Positions 57,383 through 64,000 of a stretch of 64,000 bases of DNA are shown piece after piece. Each line of letters starts with the position of its first letter. Position 1 is the stretch's first letter. The translations under genes were made by a program, and so were the position numbers. The notes beneath the pieces were generated by a model that ran no database searches, was not told the origin of the DNA, and saw only the letters and a program-made list of their open reading frames with translations. The stretch spans positions 121,599,898 to 121,663,897 of the forward strand of contig NC_050105.1 in NCBI RefSeq assembly GCF_902167145.1. Reading direction: 5' to 3'. This stretch comes from Zea mays (Eukaryota > Streptophyta > Magnoliopsida > Poales > Poaceae).

Positions 57383-60300
57383 TGTAACACCCAAAATCCT
57401 ATTTTTCGCTTTGGGTTTTTTTCCAAAAATGTATTAGATTAAAGTGTGTTTTAATAAGGAGGTTCTTACTTTTTTTTGAAAGTCTTCTTCTAGAATAATT
57501 AATTGGTAATATTGAAATTCTCGGTTTCAAATTTAGTATCGAAACTTCAGTCTAAAATGTAAAACTCCAAAAAGAAATAAACGAAAGACTTTCCAATTCA
57601 TTTATAGAATGGATTATTTCCTTTGTGAGCTATATAATTAGAAACACTCTTTAAAAATATTCAAATCTTAGGTAACTCGTGACAAAGATATACATTACCT
57701 TTGCAGTAACAAATATTAAATTTCGAATGAAGTTTTTAATCAAAACAATGATTTATTTAAAATGAATAAGGTACATATTTGGATTGTTTACTTAAAATGA
57801 TTAAAGAAACAATTAATAAATAAAATACATAATAAGATCTCATGCTGGGTTTCCTGTATGGTTGCATTTATATTCGAAATAACTCAGAGTTGATAATTGA
57901 TAATAGTATATAAAATACTACAAATAAATACTTGGAATATATAAGTAATATTTCATAAAATAATATGTACTTAATATTATTTGAAATCTTGTTTGACGTT
58001 GCTTATGAATAGATATGAACGAAGGAGTGCTCAAGAGTTGTATGCGGACTTTATTTTAAAAATAAATAAATCAAGGTAGTTATGCATGAATGTGAAAGGA
58101 GATTAATCCAAGGTTCGATGAATGCTCGACATGCGATTTGCAGACTTGTACCACGGCGTGGGGTGAAGATTATCCGATTGAGCAGTAGAAATTCACCGCA
58201 TGCAGAGAGGAGATTCTAGTTGTAAATACGCTCAACTGAAGTCCTTAGCTAATAAGTATACCGTGAAATCCTTATCCTATACGCACATGCAGCCATGTGC
58301 ATGCATGCAACGGATCCATTGTTTTTCGCCAATTTAGTTGTAGAGATCCGTTCTTTTCTAGCGCACGCATGAAGAGCCGGGCCTATATAAGGAGGCGAGT
58401 CATCCACGCAGCACCGGGATTAAACCACCCGTTCAGATCGCACCACGCACAAGACCACCAAATACGCAAACCAGCCGCCGCCGAGTAAATCTCGCCTGTG
58501 TCCACCACTTTGAGCGTTGTGGCTTCAGGCCATCGGCGGTCCTCCATGGGGACGCCCGTGGCTGCGGGTGGCGCGTGGGAGCTGCATGTTGGCGGGAACT
58601 CCTCGCCAGCGTCGCGGTTCTACGCATCATCGTGAATAGGAGCCCCTGTGCTGCGCAATCGAAGGTAATAGCATCATCATATGGCTCGCTTCCTTCTCTA
58701 TTGCGCATAGCGTCCGTTAGCAGGAAGAACGGGTCCCGGATGGCCGGGGCGTCTGCTCGCCTGCGCGGTGCCGCCGCGGTTGGGGACGCCGCCGCGGTCT
58801 AGGGGCGTTGGTTGAGGGAGTAATGGGAAGCGTAGATTTATTGACGATCAGCCTGGATTAGATGTTAGGGTGTTGCGCCGGGCGCCATTGATCCCGCGGG
58901 CTTCTGATCGGACGGCCGAATTTCTCTATACCCCTTCGACCGTGGCAAAATTCTTAAAGAGCCCCTGATCTTCACAGTACTCAACCCGCCGTCCTCGGCC
59001 GATGTAAAGTAATTGCTATTGAGCCCTGTATATTTATAAACTAGCCCATGTACTCTTTAGAATTTGTAGCAGCAGTCTATAGCCTTTGTTTTCGGTAAAT
59101 AGAATTTTAGAAAATGATTTATAATATAGAATAATCATAGATAATTCATAACTTCTCCATTTTAACCCCTTTTTTAACCCATTCCAGTTGTAATAATTTT
59201 TTATATTGTCTATCAACTTGTAACACTGTTTAGCCATGAAACTTGAATTAAAATTATTCATTAAGATTAATCTATTCTAAGTACTGAATAATTTCAGAAG
59301 TTCATAACTTAATGACTGTAACTTCGAATTTAGTGGTTCTTGTTTCTGCGATCTCGTAGCAACGCGTAGAATATTATTATTTAGTCTGTTCTTATGTTTG
59401 ATGTGATGTTAATTTTGTCTATACCATGTATGTTTGTATTACTACGACTAGCAGTGAGAACACGTGTCATCTGAAGAGCAAGTTGGTACCTGGAATCTCA
59501 AGTCCCAGGCAAGTTGTGCCCTTGATCACTTCTTTTACCCACTCATGTTCTAATTAATCATAATGATCTGCATAGGTTAATTTTGATGGGACCTAATAGG
59601 TTACCCTAGTTTGTCTATCTTTATGCCTTGTTTACCACTGAACTTTTTGGGTAGTACTTGCTAGTGCTATATGTGGTTTTGGGCATTGAGATACACATTA
59701 TTCATGATTGTACTTTTGTTATCCGTTGTTAGTTACTGTTCATGTCAAGATCATTAATGTTAATTGGAACATAGAGCTTACCTTGAGAAACACGTGCCAC
59801 CACAAGGGTTTATGGACACCCTTGGCTGATTAATTAGGAAAGCTAGTGGAGGACTACCTTACCCGAAAGGGCAAGGGCAGTAGGGGAGTGGTCAGTGTAG
59901 GGAGGTCCTTGGTTGATTTTGCTGCGATGGCGGTCAGACAAGAACCCTGCATTGGAGCTTCCTATAAACTGTAGCGGGTTTTCTGAAGCTAGTGGAACTC
60001 TGTAAAGGCCTCGTAGTGTTACCCTGCCTCGCCTCCTCGGTAGAGGTGTATGGGAAGTCGCGATCCCTTGGCAGATGGGTAACATGACTTGTGGGTAAAG
60101 GGTACCACCTCTGCAGAGTGTAAAACTGGTATACTAGCCGAGCTCACGGTCATGAGCAGCTCAGGACTCTCTGATGATTAATTTATGGAACTAAATTCAA
60201 TTTGTCATATGCATTGCATCGCAGGTGATGGTGTTACTTTTGTTCTACTACTTAATTGGGTTGGTATTTACTTATACTTAGTAATTGCTAATAAAATTTT

Positions 60301-60738
60301 GACCAACTTTAAAAGCAATGCTCAGCTCTAACCATCCTCTTTGGTAAGCCTTACACTTCACGTGAGCTCCCACCTTTGGCGAGTTCATGCACATTATTCC
60401 CCACAACTTGTTGAGCGATGAACGTATGTGAGCTCACTCTTGCTGTCTCACACCCCCCCACAGGTCAAGAACAGGTACCGCAGGATGAGGCGCATGGAGG
60501 ATGCTGCGATGAGTTCGTGAGAGAGATCTAGGCCGTCGTCTCCCAGTCAACTTTGGGTTGCTGGACCGTTGTCTCCTTATAATGTAATTATTTATTTTGT
60601 ATAGAACTCCTGTTATGTAGTAAAGATGTGACATTCGATCCTGTGCCATGATTCATCATATGTGTGAGACTTGGTCCCAGCACACCTGGTGATTATGTTC
60701 GCGCCCGGGCTTTGGACCCCTAAAACCCGGGTGTGACA
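57383..60738 (+). repeat. 5' LTR of the LARD element (3356 bp)
   Basis: Starts TGTAACACCC and ends CCGGGTGTGACA. A TATATAA motif at 58384-58390 suits the promoter. The last 1.3 kb closely matches the solo LTR at 20958-22260 (inverted). Open frames inside it occur identically in the 3' LTR and on both strands, and have no recognisable content. Confidence 0.93.
58384..58390 (+). promoter_or_regulatory. TATA box in the LARD 5' LTR
   Basis: TATATAA in GCCTATATAAGGAGG, repeated at 63365-63371 in the 3' LTR. Confidence 0.6.
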
Positions 60739-62362
60739 GAAGTGGTATCAGAGGAATGTTGACTGTAGGACGAAACCTAGATAGAACTGGACAACCAATA
60801 CTTACTTACCTCTGCTACTCTGATTCTTTCTAAACTTATCTTAATCTTTTCTCATCTATTTCCGATTTACTCTGATTATTCTTACCTTTTCCTTCTAAAG
60901 ACAAATGTGAATTTCACACTTTGAAATTCTGTGCCTAAAGTGACCTTTAGGAATAGGAGACCTAATCTTAGGAACAAAAACAAAACTATTTTCTTATAGA
61001 TATATATACGCTTGAGTGCTTGTTCTTATGGTACTGTTTGATTTGGATTTTTGGTTGAGTGTGATGAGTTGTGGAGTAATGTCCATAATTGCATCTGCAT
61101 ATACACCTAGACATAAAGGAAAATATTATTAACATAAAATATTATATAGACCCCTCTTATCTTAAAAGATGCTCTCTTATCTTAATAGATCTATCTTATC
61201 TTAAAAGATTCTCTCCTACCTTAATAAATTCATCTTATTCCGAAAAGATTCTATCATATCCTAATAGATCTAACTAACCTCAAAACATTCTACCTTATCC
61301 TTATGGATTCATCTTGCCCTAATTAGCATATTTATCCCACTCTAGAATAACAACCATGAGCTAATCCAAAATTTATTTAGATCTTATTTAGTCATAACAA
61401 TCTAACCTAGATCCAATCCAATGTATAGATTAATCTAACCCAACGAAGACTAACCTCAAGTTGAACTAATCTAATGTAAGTTGTTTAAGCAAGTTAGATA
61501 ATGCGGGTGGCATAAATTAGATCATACTCCTATAAACATGATTAACCTAAACCAGTCCGCTATACCAGTTCAGCCAGTTGGGTTGCAAAGTAGGTATAGA
61601 CCGACATAAAATTATAAGCACCCAAGATTTTTTTATTATCATAACCTATTCTACCCACATCTACCTACTTGCCCCTAAATAAATTGATCATGTGAGCTTA
61701 GCAAGTTTAATCTAGTCATACCTAATCTAGATTCTATCTAATCTATTATGATATAATCTAGAGTGAGTTAATTAATGCTGGTACAAAAGATAAGGCCATA
61801 CCCCCTAATTCACTTATGCCTAAATTGGTGACTTAGAACAACTCAGCCATACACAACAACCTGACCTACATAACATGTTACATAATTTATCCAACCAATC
61901 TAGAAGAAAACAACCAAACGAAATTCTGACTTATCTCATTTAACTCATAGCTACTTACTAAACCTCTTATCCCTAACCCGGATGAAGACACCAAGGTCTG
62001 GAAAGAAGAGCTCAACCTCGACCAGGAAGAAGATGAGTCAAATCCAACTTCAACATGAAGCAAGATCCACAGTTCAGGATAAAGTCTTTCCTTATTAAAC
62101 TCTTCCTTGCCATGACCTATACTGACTATAAGGGAATCTCATAGATGCCTAGACATACTTTGTCCATATTTTCCTAACCATCTCCTAACCCGTATTCTAT
62201 TATTTTAGGAATAATAATAAGGTCCAATCGACCATATGTTTTGCTAATAAATTATGCATCATGCTGAGATTTTTGTTCGTGCATATGTGTTGAGACAATA
62301 TGGGTATACATCTTTTTCTTACAAATCTCGAGGACGAGATTTCTGTTAAGGGGGGTAGAATT
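60739..62362 (+). other. Internal region of the LARD element, non-coding
   Basis: The primer site TGGTATCAGAG lies at 60743-60753, four bases after the LTR. No frame longer than about 60 codons makes sense. A 38-codon frame at 61983-62099 (MKTPRSGKKSSTSTRKKM) is basic and Ser/Lys-rich, with unknown meaning. A polypurine tract (AAGGGGGGTAGAA) lies at 62348-62360. Confidence 0.85.
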
Positions 62363-64000
62363 TGTAACACCCAAAATCCTATTTTTCGCTTTGGGTTTTT
62401 TTTCCAAAAATGTATTAGATTAAAGTGTGTTTTAATAAGGAGGTTCTTACTTTTTTTTGAAAGTCTTCTTCTAGAATAATTAATTGGTAATATTGAAATT
62501 CTCGGTTTCAAATTTAGTATCGAAACTTCAGTCTAAAATGTAAAACTCCAAAAAGAAATAAACGAAAGACTTTCCAATTCATTTATAGAATGGATTATTT
62601 CCTTTGTGAGCTATATAATTAGAAACACTCTTTAAAAATATTCAAATCTTAGGTAACTCGTGACAAAGATATACATTACCTTTGCAGTAACAAATATTAA
62701 ATTTCGAATGAAGTTTTTAATCAAAACAATGATTTATTTAAAATGAATAAGGTACATATTTGGATTGTTTACTTAAAATGATTAAAGAAACAATTAAAAA
62801 ATAAAATACATAATAAGATCTCATGCTGGGTTTCCTGTATGGTTGCATTTATATTCGAAATAACTCAGAGTTGATAATTGATAATAGTATATAAAATACT
62901 ACAAATAAATACTTGGAATATATAAGTAATATTTCATAAAATAATATGTACTTAATATTATTTGAAATCTTGTTTGACGTTGCTTATGAATAGATATGAA
63001 CGAAGGAGTGCTCAAGAGTTGCATGCGGACTTTATTTTAAAAATAAATAAATCAAGGTAGTTATGCATGAATGTGAAAGGAGATTAATCCAAGGTTCGAT
63101 GAATGCTCGACATGCGATTTGCAGACTTGTACCACGGCGTGGGGTGAAGATTATCCGATTGAGCAGTAGAAATTCACCGCATGCAGAGAGGAGATTCTAG
63201 TTGTAAATACGCTCAACTGAAGTCCTTAGCTAATAAGTATACTGTGAAATCCTTATCCTGTACGCACATGCAGCCATGTGCATGCATGCAACGGATCCAT
63301 TGTTTTTCGCCAATTTAGTTGTAGAGATCCGTTCTTTTCTAGCGCACGCATGAAGAGCCGGGCCTATATAAGGAGGCGAGTCATCCACGCAGCACCGGGA
63401 TTAAACCACCAGTTCAGATCGCACCACGCACACGACCACCAAATACGCAAACCAGCCGCCGCCGAGTAAATCTCGCCTGTGTCCACCACTTTGAGCGTTG
63501 TGGCTTCAGGCCATCGGCGGTCCTCCATGGGGATGCCCGTGGCTGCGGGTGGCGCGTGGGAGCTGCATGGTGGCGGGAACTCCTCGCCAGCGTCGTGGTT
63601 CTACGCATCATCGTGAATAGGAGCCCCTGTGCTGCGCAATCGAAGGTAATAGCATCATCATATGGCTTGCTTCCTTCTCTATTGCGCATAGCGTCCGTTA
63701 GCAGGAAGAACGGGTCCCGGATGGCCGGGGCGTCTGCTCGCCGGCGCGGTGCCGCCGCGGTTGGGGACGCCGCCGCGGTCTAGGGGCGTTGGTTGAGGGA
63801 GTAATGGGAAGCGTAGATTTATTGACGATCAGCCTGGATTAGATGTTAGGGTGTTGCGCCGGGCGCCATTGATCCCGCGGGCTTCTGATCGGACGGCCGA
63901 ATTTCTCTATACCCCTTCGACCGTGGCAAAATTCTTAAAGAGCCCCTGATCTTCACAGTACTCAACCCGCCGTCCTCGGCCGATGTAAAGTAATTGCTAT
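62363..64000 (+). repeat. 3' LTR of the LARD element, cut by the window edge
   Basis: Repeats 57383-59020 almost exactly, with one extra T near 62402. The end lies outside the window. Confidence 0.95.

Larger units (their letters stand above)
57383..64000 (+). mobile_element. Large non-autonomous LTR element (LARD-like, Tekay-derived)
   Basis: The 5' LTR is 57383-60738 (3356 bp). The internal region is 60739-62362 (1624 bp, no gag or pol). The 3' LTR starts at 62363 and runs off the window. The first 1638 bp of both LTRs differ by eye at about 11 positions, so the insertion is recent. It inserted into the chromovirus; the left target sequence is ACCAT (57378-57382), and its repeat should follow the 3' LTR outside the window. 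The internal 3' end (CTCGAGGACGAGATTTCTG, then a purine tract) looks like the pol end of Tekay/Del chromoviruses. Confidence 0.92.

Noticed and set aside
58297..58802. Pair of frames repeated at 63278-63783
   Set aside because: They repeat because they lie in the two LTRs of the LARD element, and they show no recognisable protein.
1..64000. tRNA, rRNA and CRISPR features
   Set aside because: No cloverleaf-like or rRNA-like sequence was seen. The tRNA-like matches are retrotransposon primer sites, and the short repeats are minisatellites or LTR palindromes without CRISPR spacing.

Overview
This window is nuclear DNA from a grass. The codon use and the split GH9 gene with GT-AG introns point to a plant. 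The dense nested LTR retrotransposons, the Tourist-like MITEs, and LTR families that I recognise as maize/sorghum-type (an Opie/Ji-like copia and a 'TGTCGGGGACC' gypsy LTR) suggest the Andropogoneae (maize, sorghum, Coix or Miscanthus group). The tribe is an inference; I could not compare databases.

Host genes are few. A complete five-exon GH9 endo-1,4-beta-glucanase lies on the minus strand at 2890-4858. An intronless AP2/ERF transcription factor of the DREB type lies on the minus strand at 28674-29300. The 3' part of a multi-pass membrane protein gene at 9267-10292 (minus) carries a nonsense codon and a frameshift. Everything else that codes belongs to transposable elements.

Layout: 1-1620 is an LTR fragment. 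2467-2752, 5461-5587, 24663-24950 and 27627-27896 are MITEs. 11767-20465 is a complete but decayed copia element (TSD CCTAT). 20958-24454 is an inverted solo gypsy LTR (TSD ATAAT) next to an old LINE remnant. 30785-34679 is a two-gene PIF/Harbinger transposon. 35884-37763 is a 5'-truncated LINE (TSD CCATCGCCC). 38170-52709 is a nest: the end of a Tat-like gypsy element with an antisense ORF, whose LTR (39321-52709) was hit by another gypsy LTR (39534-52369, TSD ACCCT), which was hit by a young copia element (40472-51819, TSD CATCT). 52769-53061 is a 293-bp miniature LTR element (TSD GTCTT). 54112-57382 is the left part of a decayed short-LTR chromovirus, split by a large non-autonomous element with 3.36-kb LTRs (57383 to beyond the window end).

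The younger copia element has a full-length pol, a gag with one 1-nt frameshift, and an extra 521-codon ORF after pol. The older copia element has lost its 5' promoter. In both copia elements the gag stop codon is followed at once by a sequence resembling a 3' splice site, exactly where the pol frame begins. This is the most interesting mechanistic signal I found.
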